The notes beneath the pieces are model-generated. The model searched no databases and was not told where the DNA came from. It was given only the letters and a program-made list of their open reading frames with translations. From the NCBI GenBank assembly GCA_964036295.1, contig OZ038469.1, forward strand, positions 5,100,067 to 5,164,066: DNA of 64,000 bases, written 5' to 3'. This document shows positions 1 to 11,451 of the stretch, piece by piece. How positions within the stretch are numbered: the first letter of the stretch is position 1; each line of letters begins with the position of its first letter. Both the position numbers and the translations under genes were made by a program. Source of the DNA: Plumapathes pennacea (taxonomy: Eukaryota > Cnidaria > Anthozoa > Antipatharia > Myriopathidae).

Positions 1-1450
1 ATGGGACGACATAAGATACTTCGCGCGAATAACATGGCGATTGAATTGTTCTTTACTTGTTTGTAAAGTTCATAGCTGCATGCCATCCAAACTCAACACC
101 GTTTGGCTCTGCGAAAGATGCACGGATAAACTGGATTTTAGGGAACGACTTTGGCTTGTGGGGACCGTCGGAAGCTTTGAGAGTAGCCGTAAACAAATGT
201 TTGGTGGATTCAATTATTTGATGAATACCGCTATGGGTAACTCTGTCGCCGCTATATAATTACTTAGCCCAAAATTATTTATTAATTATTATTTAGCCCA
301 ATTATTTATTCAGACCAAACTTACGGTGGCTACACTTCTAGGAAGCGGACCAGGCCGAAAACGGAACACCAAAACCATGATGAACTTTTGCCGTAAGCAA
401 TGACGATTTATGTTATACACTGTACATGACATCTGTTGCGTCATTATATACTGTAGCTGTTTCATAAAGTCTTTTTGCCGAAAATATATCCGTTTTTGCG
501 ACGAAAACAATCCATTCTCGCGGCTCAAGACTCCACAAACGCGGCTCTGGCAAGCTCCCGGCCTTTTATAATGCGTCTTCGCGTTCATGTTGCAGTGCCT
601 GCTGAATTGTTTCTTCCATTCGATCATGAATGTAGCCTTTGTTTCGCAATGGCAATTGCATACTAGAAATGAACAAGACTAGAGTTGCCAGTGAGCTCGT
701 GGCGTGAGTGGGTTTACCATTTGTAGGAAAAATCCGGTTGGGGCGACTGTGTACAATGGCAAGCGATTTTCCAAATTAACCGACCAACCGGATAAAGTGG
801 TGCTTACCATTTCCAACTCCATATTCCGGTCAGTTAAAATTTCGGCGGTCCGTTCCAACCGAAAAAAGAGTTTTTGGGCGCTTTCCATTCGACCATCGGT
901 CATTCCAGAATTTTCGAAAAAAGAAGACAACCTCGAGAGGTTGTCCACAATTTCCGAAATTTGTTACCGGTTCCATTTGAATTTTCCCGGAATTTCCGGT
1001 TGTTTTGGTCAAACCGCCGAAAGACAATTGGAATGGTTTTTTCGGAAATTGTTTGATCCATTTGATCTTGAACCGAAATTTCCGGATTTTTTGTGTAAAC
1101 GGTAAGCAACCCAGAAGAAACTAAAATGGAAAGTAGGGACAAGAGCGAGACTTCCAAGAGAGACTTTTTTTTCTCTTTTTTTTTTTTCTTTTTTTTTTTT
1201 TTTTACTGAATCCGTTTTTTGTGGCGTATTTTCAAAATTAAGGTTGAAACAATAACTGTGAAAACAACTGCCACCAGCCCATCCTCAAATTGGGGGCAAA
1301 AAATACATTATTGATATTTTTCAGATCACTAATAACTAAAGTTTCTCCTTATCCACTCCAACGGATTCAGAACGTATCATAGTGTTATTTTGTTTATATC
1401 ACCCACTTTGGCAGGCTTGGTTAGTCAAAAAGGCACCCTCTCTCCCCTCC
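1..1450. repeat. 3'-flank tail of a further tandem TPR-CHAT unit
   Basis: No gene is supported here. The stretch matches, in the same order, the 3' end of unit 2: bases 1-660 resemble 27787-28290, bases 700-1160 resemble 28290-28650 and 11452-11850, and 1190-1370 resemble 12036-12180 and 28960-29080. Because this block otherwise lies downstream of a TPR-CHAT gene, I infer that the window opens inside the tail of another unit. The short reading frames here are not conserved between the copies, so I do not call them genes. T-rich runs lie at 1167-1204. Confidence 0.6.
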
Positions 1451-1599
1451 CTCAGATCAACGTTGGTTCAGGGCTGAAAGATGCGCAATTCAACATTGAA
1501 GTGGGGGAGGAGGTGGTGCGAGAAACTCAAAAATAGAGGACTTTGTCCGTGTGTCCTAACATTTTTGACCAGGATTGTAGCTTGCAATTGTTTCTGTCA

Positions 1600-2054
1600 A
1601 AGAGAACTGGTAAATCGGTTTGAAAGAGCCAATCAAATTGAAGCAGCTTTTAGTTACCATGGTCACGAGGCGATTAACCAATCAGCGACCTAGTTCAGAT
1701 TCAGAACTCATGGAAGTTAGGTTGCTACCTCGCACGCTCTTGTTTCGTTGCCGCCGTTCTCGTCGGAAAACTCTTTAAAGAGTAAGGAGTGGTGAAACCA
1801 GGATAAATCAGAATGGGCCACCTGTGATATAGTGCCATTTGTCTTACAGAAAGTGTCAATTTCCATTAAAAAAGAATGATTGGATCGAAAGTACAACAGA
1901 GTGTTTTTACAGTGTGAAGATTCACCACGTTTTCTTATATCAAATTTCTTTTTATCAACCAACAGAATATTTATGTCAGTTGTTCTCACAGCGTAGCGTA
2001 ATATAAGCGTCATCCTGAAATTGAAAGGAAACTCCAAGAGAATCCTCTGTTGTG
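1600..2054 (+). other. Putative promoter and noncoding first exon of TPR-CHAT copy 1
   Basis: Bases 1600-2060 align closely with 13065-13535, the equivalent position upstream of copy 2. The block ends at a splice-donor-like site, GTG then GTGAGT, at 2052-2060. In copy 2 the same place reads ATG then GTAAGT. The matching acceptor is TTCTGCAG at 2482-2489. This is probably the promoter region and a 5' untranslated exon; the transcription start is not visible. The exon boundary is an inference from conservation and splice consensus only. Confidence 0.45.
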
Positions 2055-2509
2055 GTGAGTATTAATTAGTTTCGTCTTCTTATAAATCCTATATCAACTT
2101 TTATGCGTTGCAAGTTGCAAAAAATGCTGCCTCGTGTGACATGGACTGCCATCGCCGTAGCGATACAAGTTGAAAAAGAAAATGCGCGTGCGGCACTCCT
2201 CTTTGCAACTTGCAACGCAACAAACAATTGCGAGACAAGTTGCAGGAAAAGTTTACAAAGTGTCTACTTTTCGCAGCGTAGCGTGGTCTTACATCGTGTG
2301 ATATGTACATTTTTAACTTTTCACTAACGAACATCTTAATCCTGCCTATCTAACTAAACAGCACATATTTACTCATTGCCAACGTTTTCAACGCTTGATC
2401 TTGTGCATCGAAATTGAAAAACGTAATCAAAACAACCGAGAAACGGATCAGTTTTGCCTCATTTACATGTGAGTTTTTCGCTTCTGCAGGAAGAAAACCC
2501 AGAGCTGGA

Positions 2510-5500
2510 ATGTCCGAACTGCCTGTTCCCGCCATTTCCTTAAAGTTTGCACAGGAAACTAAGAACAAGGAACTTGAACAACAAGTTCATAAACTCGGTA
2601 TATATTACTATTCCACCAAAAAATACGAAACAGCTATACAATATTTTGAAGTATTACTTAAAATTGCAAAACAGATTGGAGACAAAGAAAGAGAAGGAAC
2701 AGCTTACGACAACCTTGGTTGCTGCTATATGTCTCTCGGCCAGTACGACAAGGCTATTATGTATCAGGAAATGCGTCTTACTATTGCAAAAGAAATTGGA
2801 GACAAAAAAGGAGAAGGAACAGTTTATGGCCGTCTTGGTGGCTGCTATGAATTTCTCGGCCAGTACCACAAGGCTATTATGTATCAGGAAATGCGCCTTG
2901 CTATCGCAAAAGAGATTGGAGACATAAAAGGAGAAGGAACAGTTTATGGCCGTCTTGGTGGCTGCTATGAATTTCTCGGCCAGTACCACAAGGCTATTAT
3001 GTATCAGGAAATGCGCCTTACTATCGCAAAAGAGATTGGAGACAAAAAAGGAGAAGGAACAGCTTATGGCGACCTTGGTGGCTGCTATGAATCTCTCGGC
3101 CAGTACCACAAGTCTATTAAGTATCTGGAAATGCGCCTTACAATTGCAAAAGAGATCGGAAACAAACAAGGAGAAGGAATAGCTTACGGCAGCCTTGGTG
3201 TCTGCTATGAATCTCTCGGCCAGTACCACAAGGCTATTAAGTATCTAGAAATGTGCCTTGCTATTGCAAAAGAGATTGGAGACAAACAAGGAGAAGGAAC
3301 AACTTATTGCAATCTTGGTGTTTGCTCTATATATCTTGGCCAGTACGACAAAGCTATTAAGTATCAGGAAATGTGCATTACTATTGCAAAAGAGATTGGA
3401 GACAAACAAGGAGAAGCCGCAGCTTATGGCAACCTTGGTGGTTGCTATACATCTCTCGGCCAGTACCTTAAAGCTGTTAAGTATCAGGAAATGTGCCTTA
3501 CTATCGCAAAAGAGATTGGAGACAAACAAGGAGAAGTAACAGTTTATGGCATCCTTGGTAGCTGCTATAAATTTCTCGGCCAGTACGACAAGGCTATTGA
3601 GTATCTGGAAATGTGCCTTACTATCGCAACAGAGATTGGAGACAAAAAAGGAGAAGGAACAGCTTATGGCATTCTTGGTTGTTGCTATGAATCTCTCGGC
3701 CAGTACCACAAGGCAATTAAATATCAGGAAATGCACCTTGTTATCGCAAAAGAGATTGGAGACAAAGAAGGTGAAGGAGCAACTTTTTGCAATCTTGGTG
3801 TTTGCTTTAAATCTCTCGGCCAGTACCACAAGGCTATTGAATATCTGGAAATGTGCCTAACTATCGCAAAAGAGTATGGAGACAGACAAAGAGAAGGAGC
3901 AACTTTTTGCAATCTTGGTGTTTGCTTTAAATCTCTCGGCCAGTACCACAAGGCTATTAAATATCTGGAAATGTGCCTTACTATCGCAAAAGATATTGGA
4001 GACAAAATAGGAAAAGGAGTAGCTTATGGCAACCTCGGTGGCTGCTATGAATCTCTCGGTCAGCACGACAAGGCTATTAAGTATCAGGAACTGAGTCTTA
4101 CTATCGCAACAGAGATTGGAGACAAAAACGGAGAAGGAAGATCTTATGGCAACCTTGGTGTCTGCTATGAATCTCTCGGAAAGTACGAAAAGGCTATTAG
4201 GTATCTGGAAATGTCTTTTACTATCGCAAAAGAGATTGGAGACAAACAAGGAGAAGGAACAGTTTATGGCCGTCTTGGTGGCTGCTATGAATCTCTCGGC
4301 CAGTACCACAAGGTTATTAAATATCAGGAAATGCGCCTTGCTATCGCAAAAGAGATTGGAGACAAAGAAGGAGAAGGAACAGCTTATGGCAATCTTGGTG
4401 TTTGCTCTATATCTCTCGGTCAGTACGACAAAGCTATTAAGTATCTGGAAATGCATCTTACTATTGCAAAAGATATTGGAGACAAAAGAGGAAAAGGAAC
4501 AGCTTATGGCAACCTTGGTGGCTGCTATGAATCTCTCGGTCAGCACGACAAGGCTATTAGGTATCTGGAAATGTGCCTTACTATCGCAAAAGAGATTGGA
4601 TTCAAAAAAGGAGAAGGAAGAACTTATGGCAACCTTGGTGGCTGCTATGAATCTCTCGGCCAGTACGACAAGGCTATTAGGTATCTGGAAATGTGCCTTA
4701 CAATCGCAAAAGAGATTGGAGACAAACAAGCAGAAGGAACAGTTTATGGCTGTCTTGGTGGCTGCTATGAATCTCTCGGCCAGTATGGCGATGCTGAATG
4801 CAATTTTAGAAAGGGCGTAAAGTGCTACCATAAAATGCTTGAAGCTGTTCCAAATTTGGATGAATGTAAAGTTTCTTTTATTGAGAGATTTGTGGGTAAG
4901 TATAAACATTTGATTTCGGTTCTTTTGCGTCAAGAGAAAAGAGATGAAGGTCTAATTGTTGCAGAAAACGGACGTTCAAGAGCGTTAGTTCATCTTATGG
5001 TCACTGATCTTGTCAAATATGAATCCCGAGTTGAAGACCTCTATGAAACCCGTAAAGTGGTCAAGGCACTGGAAAGTACAGTCCTCTTCTTTGCGTTGCT
5101 CGATCATGGTATTTGTACGTGGATCATACAGCCAAATGGAGAGGTTTTGTTTCATCACGAAATCTGTAATGAGGATTTAGACTCTGTTATTAACAAGGCT
5201 GTAGAGTCGATACAACCAAGCAAGGAGAATGTCAAGTCTGTCAAGTGCGAAGATCGCTCACTGTCGTTTCTTTACAATAAGAAATTTGCGGGAACCACTA
5301 TCAAGAAACCAGAATCAGTACCGGCTCGTGCCGCCATGCCAGTCTATTGGACTGTTCAACAACTGGTATCTTCTCAGCCCAAGATCATTCAATCTGCTTC
5401 TACGCAAATACAGGACGTGGCCAGGACGACGGCATCCGCAAATCGAGGCACAGCTGATCCCCCTAAAACAACGGACAATTTAGAAATAAACATTTTGCTA

Positions 5501-6364
5501 AAAGATCTTTACCGGATTCTTCTGGAGCCTTTTCGACCATATGTGGTGGGGTCACAGGTAATTATCATTCCTGAAGGACGAATCGCTCTAGTTCCATTTG
5601 CCGCCCTCATCGAGGAGAACGGACACTACGTGGCAGAATCTTTGCGAGTGAGACTAATCCCATCACTAACAGCAGCAAAGATAATCAAAGAACGTCCAGA
5701 TGGACCACCAGGTCAAGCAAATCCCTTAATAGTTGGAGAGCCAGAAGTGGGCACAGTTAAGTTTGATGGTGAAGTTATTACTGCGCCAAGACTACCGTGG
5801 GCAAAGGAAGAAGTGAAAATAATCGGTGAAGTTCTCCATGTTACGCCACTTGTGGGCATTCAGGCGACCAAAAGGGAATTTCTACAAAGAGTTGAAGATG
5901 CCAGTTTGATTCATATTGCAGCACACGGAGATGAAGATAGGGGAGAGATCTTGCTTGCCCGTTCTCCTGAAATGCCTGAAATTCCCGAAGCTACAGACCT
6001 CATGCTTCTCATTTCGGATCTCGAACATAAACGCATAAAGGCAAAGCTGGTTGTTCTTAGTTGTTGTCACAGTGGCCGTGGTGAAGTCAAAGGAGAGGGT
6101 ATAATCGGCATAGCTCGTGCATTCCTGGGAGCTGGAGCTGGCGCGGTTCTTGTGACACTATGGGAGGTTAACGATTTTGCCACTCTGCTCTTCATGTGTC
6201 GTTTCTACGAGTGCCTTAAAGATGGCCAAAGTGCAAACATGGCACTCAATAATGCCATGACTTTTGTGAGAGAGTTCAAGGAGAAAAAGGGATTCGACCA
6301 TCCACGGTACTGGGCTCCTTTTGTCCTCTTGGGGGATGATGTGATTCCTTTTCCAAAACCTTGA
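2510..6364 (+). CDS. TPR-CHAT protein, copy 1 (19 TPR units plus CHAT protease domain)
   Basis: About 1284 residues if started at the ATG at 2510; the frame is open from 2414, but bases 2414-2489 look like intron ending in TTCTGCAG. Residues about 27-762 form about 19 TPR units, nearly all exactly 40 residues, with the core YGNLGGCYESLGQYHKAIKY. A low-complexity linker follows (about 905-985), then a CHAT domain (about 990-1280). CHAT is a caspase/separase-fold cysteine protease family; the dyad is visible as His1139 (IHIAAHGD) and Cys1186 (VLSCCHSG). TPR arrays bind partners, so a proteolytic switch controlled by binding is plausible, but substrate and role are unknown; metazoan relatives are often labelled TPR28-like. 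No signal peptide or membrane segment is seen. TPR and CHAT are encoded by one exon. Compared with copy 2, a 4-nt deletion near the start shifts the upstream frame and the exon-1 ATG is lost, so the 2510 start looks newly adopted. Confidence 0.85.
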   Translation: MSELPVPAISLKFAQETKNKELEQQVHKLGIYYYSTKKYETAIQYFEVLLKIAKQIGDKEREGTAYDNLGCCYMSLGQYDKAIMYQEMRLTIAKEIGDKKGEGTVYGRLGGCYEFLGQYHKAIMYQEMRLAIAKEIGDIKGEGTVYGRLGGCYEFLGQYHKAIMYQEMRLTIAKEIGDKKGEGTAYGDLGGCYESLGQYHKSIKYLEMRLTIAKEIGNKQGEGIAYGSLGVCYESLGQYHKAIKYLEMCLAIAKEIGDKQGEGTTYCNLGVCSIYLGQYDKAIKYQEMCITIAKEIGDKQGEAAAYGNLGGCYTSLGQYLKAVKYQEMCLTIAKEIGDKQGEVTVYGILGSCYKFLGQYDKAIEYLEMCLTIATEIGDKKGEGTAYGILGCCYESLGQYHKAIKYQEMHLVIAKEIGDKEGEGATFCNLGVCFKSLGQYHKAIEYLEMCLTIAKEYGDRQREGATFCNLGVCFKSLGQYHKAIKYLEMCLTIAKDIGDKIGKGVAYGNLGGCYESLGQHDKAIKYQELSLTIATEIGDKNGEGRSYGNLGVCYESLGKYEKAIRYLEMSFTIAKEIGDKQGEGTVYGRLGGCYESLGQYHKVIKYQEMRLAIAKEIGDKEGEGTAYGNLGVCSISLGQYDKAIKYLEMHLTIAKDIGDKRGKGTAYGNLGGCYESLGQHDKAIRYLEMCLTIAKEIGFKKGEGRTYGNLGGCYESLGQYDKAIRYLEMCLTIAKEIGDKQAEGTVYGCLGGCYESLGQYGDAECNFRKGVKCYHKMLEAVPNLDECKVSFIERFVGKYKHLISVLLRQEKRDEGLIVAENGRSRALVHLMVTDLVKYESRVEDLYETRKVVKALESTVLFFALLDHGICTWIIQPNGEVLFHHEICNEDLDSVINKAVESIQPSKENVKSVKCEDRSLSFLYNKKFAGTTIKKPESVPARAAMPVYWTVQQLVSSQPKIIQSASTQIQDVARTTASANRGTADPPKTTDNLEINILLKDLYRILLEPFRPYVVGSQVIIIPEGRIALVPFAALIEENGHYVAESLRVRLIPSLTAAKIIKERPDGPPGQANPLIVGEPEVGTVKFDGEVITAPRLPWAKEEVKIIGEVLHVTPLVGIQATKREFLQRVEDASLIHIAAHGDEDRGEILLARSPEMPEIPEATDLMLLISDLEHKRIKAKLVVLSCCHSGRGEVKGEGIIGIARAFLGAGAGAVLVTLWEVNDFATLLFMCRFYECLKDGQSANMALNNAMTFVREFKEKKGFDHPRYWAPFVLLGDDVIPFPKP
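2690..4795 (+). repeat. 120-bp tandem coding repeat (TPR array of copy 1)
   Basis: A 120-bp unit repeats in phase with the reading frame, about 17-18 times. Each unit carries a shared stretch reading CTCGGCCAGTAC. Some neighbouring units are nearly identical at DNA level: 2821-2880 and 2941-3000 are the same 60 bases, and 3781-3840 and 3901-3960 differ by one base. This points to unit duplication or gene conversion. The array also keeps long antisense frames open; these are by-products. Confidence 0.9.
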
Positions 6365-6774
6365 TGTCCAGAGGTGACTGTATTAAGCGCTCATTTGAGA
6401 ACTTTGATATCTATATAGTACCTATATTGGATTAATTTTCACCTATAGGGGAGTTGGAAAGTGTAAATTAGGTCATTGGTCTTTAAAAACTTTTTCCAGA
6501 CTGCAACATCTGAAAAAATGTTGTTCACAGACTCAAAACTTTGCTATAAAGGTGGCGCAATTGATTATAAAAACAATCTGATTGTTTAATTTATAAAGCA
6601 ACATAGTATAATCAACACCATTTTTGTGCGAATCAATTTATTTTCAAGAAACTTTGCGTAATCATTGTTGAAATAGAGTTTTGACTGTAACTTCTATAGT
6701 TAAGGGTATTTTAAGTATATTGTAATATTACGAAGTTTATTCACCCGTTGCAAAACAAGTTAGTGCAGGTGTAA

Positions 6775-7006
6775 AGGTGGTGTTACACTGGTCGATTTGC
6801 AACGACGATCTGCAACGATACGATGTTGCGCTAAAAATCGTTGAGGTGTAACACCCCATTGCGAACGATTTTTCGCGATGTTTGTAGTGCTGCAACGCGT
6901 TGCAAGTTTTTGAAAACGATTCAAAAACTTGCAACACCGTTGCATGAATTTGAAGCAAATCGGCGTTGCAAATCGTCGTTGCAAATCGACCAGTGTAACA
7001 CCAGCT
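6775..7006. mobile_element. Harbinger-type MITE, 232 bp, TAA target duplication
   Basis: The element has about 35-bp terminal inverted repeats, AGGTGGTGTTACACTGG at the left and the complement of AGCTGGTGTTACACTGG at the right. It is flanked by TAA at 6772-6774 and 7007-7009. The orthologous place in unit 2 (about 23532-23545) reads straight through, AGGTGTAACGGGTTTG, with one TAA, so it is a clean empty site. A 3-bp TWA duplication is typical of PIF/Harbinger elements; class is inferred from that because no transposase is present. The interior is a series of GTTGCAA-type inverted motifs. Confidence 0.85.
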
Positions 7007-9308
7007 TAACGGGTTTGTTCATAATAACCGATGACGATTTTATCGCGGGCATTTACGTAAATTTGGTACGCGTCATACCGTAAAAATTCGAATAAGCGCA
7101 TAGAAAACACAACTTTAATAACAATCTAACAAGAACTGGAACATAAACAAGGATTTATCAGAGTATCCTGGTGTTATTTCAGTCAACAAGAGAAGGCCGT
7201 AACAAAGTTACTGTCGATTGATACTCACGTGGTTCTTTTCATTGAATACCGGTTAATCATTCATAGAGCAAGTGAAAGAGGTGGGGAGCGCTTATTAAGA
7301 GAAAAAAAAAACACACAGTGGAGGGGGGCGCTTATTCGAATTTTTACGGTATCACATTTAAACGTATGCCTTCGTCTTGCGTCATCCTTCATGTAGGTTA
7401 GTATATCAAGTTTTACATAATGAAAAACAAGAACTCGCCTGCGACCTGTGGTTTTACGAGCCAAACGACTCATCTCTGATGCTCACTACTGACAAGGTTA
7501 TTCCATTAATAATGGTAATAGGACTGAGTGGAGTCCGATTCGGTCTGTAATCGTACGAGTGATCACGAAATCGGACAACCACGCTTCGCGTGAGTCCGAC
7601 TTTAAAATCACTCGTATGATTACAGCACGCGCGTTTCACTCTTGCTTACGATTGACTGAGCCAACTGTCTGATTACAGAACAAAGAAGTATCCGATTACA
7701 GAATAAGTGTCCATTAATGATTAATCGGGGGGTTTATGAACCAATCATGTTCAAGGAAATGGCAATGTTTATGATTAACTGTAGTACAAATTTCAAACTA
7801 TGAGTAATGAAGCAGATAAAAATAAAGCAGTGTCAAGTAATAAGCGATGATTGGGGAATTGATTATAAAATCAGTGAATGCAGCCTGAGCTAGTGACATT
7901 CAGTGTTTGAGCCGTGTACCAGAAGCTGTTTTCCTGAACTTTTCGGTATTTGAGTAGGTACCTTTCCGACCAAGAGTGGGTCACACGGCTTGTCAGCAAC
8001 CATTTTGACGGCCGATTTCGGCAATTTCTTCGGACTCAACTGGCGTTTTCGAAATGTTTTTGCGACAGTCTTATGGGAAAAGGATTCAACTCGATATATG
8101 TCTGGGTTTTGTGGCCATACGGAGGTTGAAAGGCCGCATTTGAGAGACTTTTCTGGAACCATTCTGGATGCCAGATCGACCGAGTTGCCAGCCTTAAAAT
8201 TCTTTCTGTTAGAGAGGAAAAATTCAGCGAAACACGCTGAAATCGCTACAGCAGCAAGAAAACCACCACCACAACAAGGTTAGCAAATCTAAGCTCTATT
8301 CTCGCATAAGTTTTTGAGCTATCGATCGACTAAAATATCCCATACATTTTCTTATAAAACCCAACCGTGACGTCACACAGTCAATCAGCTTGGGCCGCCT
8401 GTGGACTCACCGGATGAATCGAGTTGAGCTTGAATTTTTGAAGTACAAGCCCAAAATGTGCCGGTTTGGTTCAGCGAAAAAGTCACTCGGTATAAAACCC
8501 ATCACGGCGTGGCAAACTAAAAATAGTTTTCCTTCTTCTTCTTCTTCTTCTGATAAGCAATTTCCAACACAAAATTAGCAGAATTCTATTTGCTCCAAGC
8601 GTTTATATATAACATGCGATCACAACATTCAAACTCCGGGATTCAAACAAAGGAAATATTGAAGAGACTACAATATTTTGGATCTCAACCGTCGACACAA
8701 AAAATTGTGTGAATCAAAAGTTTATTGTTTTCTGAACAGAAAGATAAGTTCCTTCACTCAAGTCTTCAAAGATGTTAAAATGAAACGGCGTTCACACTCT
8801 TAAAATGCCATACTTACAGTTTCAGTATAAGCTTGTATGAACTCCGCTTGCGGCACCGTGACAACAAAAAAATCAGTCTGCTCGTAGCTTCGCAAACGGT
8901 TCATTGACAGAGATTGTTCACATCACTCTTTGACTGAAGTTTGCTGCGCCTTCTACATTGTTTTAAGTGTTTAGCACGTAGTTCAAGACCAATTCTCAGA
9001 ATACGGTGCTTGAGTCGCCGTTCGTGATGCCACAAACCAAGTCAACAAATCTTCATCTCCAACCGTTTTCTCGGCTTGCAAATTAGATTCCGCAGTGATT
9101 TTTTTTGTTGCATATCCTTGTTCTACCGCTTTGCCTTCAGCCAAACTTAGCCGACATATTCACTGAAAGCAAAGAACTGCACGACCTCGTGATTCATGTG
9201 TTCAATCTGCCGATCCGTAATCGAGCACACGGTCGTTACAGGAAAATAATGACCGGCAAATACACCAATCAGAGCGCGCGATTTCACCGAAAGTAGCTCC
9301 AGCCATAT

Positions 9309-9724
9309 AATTCCCACGCCCTGTGTGAGTACTAATCTGAACACATATTGATTTTGAATGTCGTTCACGGGGCGACCTCCCAGCGCAGCGGGGTTTGCTG
9401 GGAAGAACCTCGGAACAGAATCACGTCACCGCGCAGCGGGATTTGCCAGGAAAAAAACATCGGAACGCGCAGCGGGGATTGCTGGGTAAAACCTTCAACC
9501 TCGTTTCCATTTTGGTCTGAAATAGGGTAAGGGTTTTCAGGTCCAGGTGGCACACCCCCACCTAAAATTATGATGAGTGTCCTCCAGAATGGAACACATG
9601 CTAATATCATGTAAATGCTAATATTGAAATGTGTGGTGTTAAGCATACAGTACATGAGAGTTCTTAGCAATGTCATGCATAATCGATTACTTGGGCGTGG
9701 GACCTTTGCGAATATCGTATTTCT
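9309..9724. repeat. Copy-1-specific insert with GCGCAGCGGG direct repeats
   Basis: Unit 2 lacks this stretch: CCATATAAT at 25883-25891 passes directly to AATAAATAATAATCACG. Bases 9370-9490 hold three imperfect copies of a motif with CGCAGCGGGRTTTGC followed by GGAA. It could be an insertion in copy 1 or a deletion in copy 2 across short AATAAT homology. No coding potential is seen. Confidence 0.5.
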
Positions 9725-9936
9725 AGTAATAAATAATAATCACGCAGTTCTTTTAGAATTTTGCCTAAAGGTGGTACGCTGGTATGTAAACTGTGTTATA
9801 TTCAGGCAGAAATCGGAGTCGGTGACCCCTAATTTGTTTTTGTAAATTCAAATCTGGTACACAAAAGGAGCCTTTATATCAAATTTAAGGAAAATTTGTC
9901 GAGTGTAAATTGCGCGACCGCATAACCTTAATCCCC

Positions 9937-9957
9937 CCCCCCCCCCCCATCTAGAAC
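9937..9957. repeat. Poly-C tract
   Basis: A C homopolymer here is longer, and interrupted by T, at 26097-26125 in unit 2. Length differences of this type are expected from slippage and are hard to assemble. Confidence 0.8.
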
Positions 9958-10162
9958 CTATGACTCAACGTGTAGTGTGTTTTCATTAAGCGGTCACGCC
10001 ACCGAAGCACTCTCTAAATTAACAGATACTGCTTTTTTGACTCAAGAAATGGAAAGAGCACATATAAATTAGTCCGGATATTTATTTGATTGATTGTCTA
10101 GGTTTAATTTTGGCGAAGTAGACGCAATTTTTTTTGGTAGAATTGATAAAGCTTTGTATGCA

Positions 10163-10205
10163 GCCGCCATGTTGGTGTCCCACGTCGGAACACCAGCATG
10201 GCGGC
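10163..10205. repeat. GC-rich hairpin (18-bp arms)
   Basis: GCCGCCATGTTGGTGTCC and the near-perfect complement ending CAGCATGGCGGC face each other across a 7-base loop. The same hairpin is kept at 26339-26381 in unit 2. Related GCCGCCATG or CATGGCGGC motifs occur singly at about 42570 and 49620. It could be a remnant of an inverted-repeat element or a structured binding site. Confidence 0.55.
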
Positions 10206-11451
10206 CAAACTCAAAACACGAACTGAAGCTGATTTGTGACTTAATTTGACTCTGTTTTACTCAAAATCTTTAGCAGTGTAATTTTAATATTTAGCCAGGA
10301 AGAGAAACAAGCGTGACACATGGCTTTGTTGTCACGGTGTTCAAACGTCCATAATTTCTGATAGAGACTTCGTATCGACCCAGTCTTGAAAATGTCAGTT
10401 TATCAGGCTTGCAGGATGCGTAACTTGAAACGCCTCTTCCTTACTCACTGGGGTTTTAATTTTTAATGACGCATTTCAGTTTTGAATCAACACATCATTT
10501 CTGTTGATTGTTCGAATGCAAATATCCTGAGATAGCTTCCCCAGATAGAACCTTACTCAACCAAGTTCATACAAGGAAAGTGAAATAATTGGTATTTTTA
10601 GAGTTTGTGTCAAGTGTATATTAGGGCGTAGCTTGCCAGAAATCCTTGCCAGATGGAAACAGATTCTCTCTTGGATGGAAGGTAAGCTTCACGAAACCAA
10701 GTAGCTATAAGGTTGCGTTTGATCTCACTTCCTTGTTACATTGTATGATCACGTCTTGGACTTTGTAATCCGACTATTTTCGACAAATTATGTGTAATTC
10801 AAAATAACGTTCAGTATATAATAGAACTGCTATTTAGATCCCGAAAATTCCCCGCGTGGTGATAACTTCGCGGACTTGTGGAAGTTTATTTAAATTTCAC
10901 GAATTGGAAAGTTCGCTGTTTTATCAAAAACTCACCAAAACATCAGACAAGGAGGAAAAACACGATGTGCCATGAACATCTGCTTTATACCAACAGAACC
11001 TGTTTGTCGACCTCATCACGTGTCACTTAAATTGCATTTCTGCAGTATTGAAGGACTTCGAGGATAAAGTGCCGCTTGGGTGAGTCTTTACTAGTGTCCC
11101 GTTATGAAACCAAAAGACTTAGGCTTCGGTCACACTCATAACTTTAACGACCATTGATATCGACATTTGCATCATTGAAGTACAAACAGCGCTTGTCACC
11201 AGAAATAAATTGTCAGCAAGTTGCTACCAAACATTGAAGAGGCCGTCGTATTGCTCTCGATGCTCAGCTGTTATCGACTAAACTTCCTTATAGTGCGACC
11301 GGGCCCCTATTTCGCATGCAGTTGAACTGAATGCTGACTTCAGTATTCATAAAGCATAAAAACGGATGACAACAGTGGCCAGAACAAAAGCAGAATGTTA
11401 GACAAATGCAAAAATTTTAATACGTGGGATAATATTGAGAGTCCATAGCTA

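Noticed and set aside
7990-8283. 97-codon frame conserved in both units (also 24558-24851) and its antisense frame
   Set aside because: Conservation is explained by recent duplication of the whole flank. There is no recognisable domain, and the third copy at 48391-48608 keeps only part of it.
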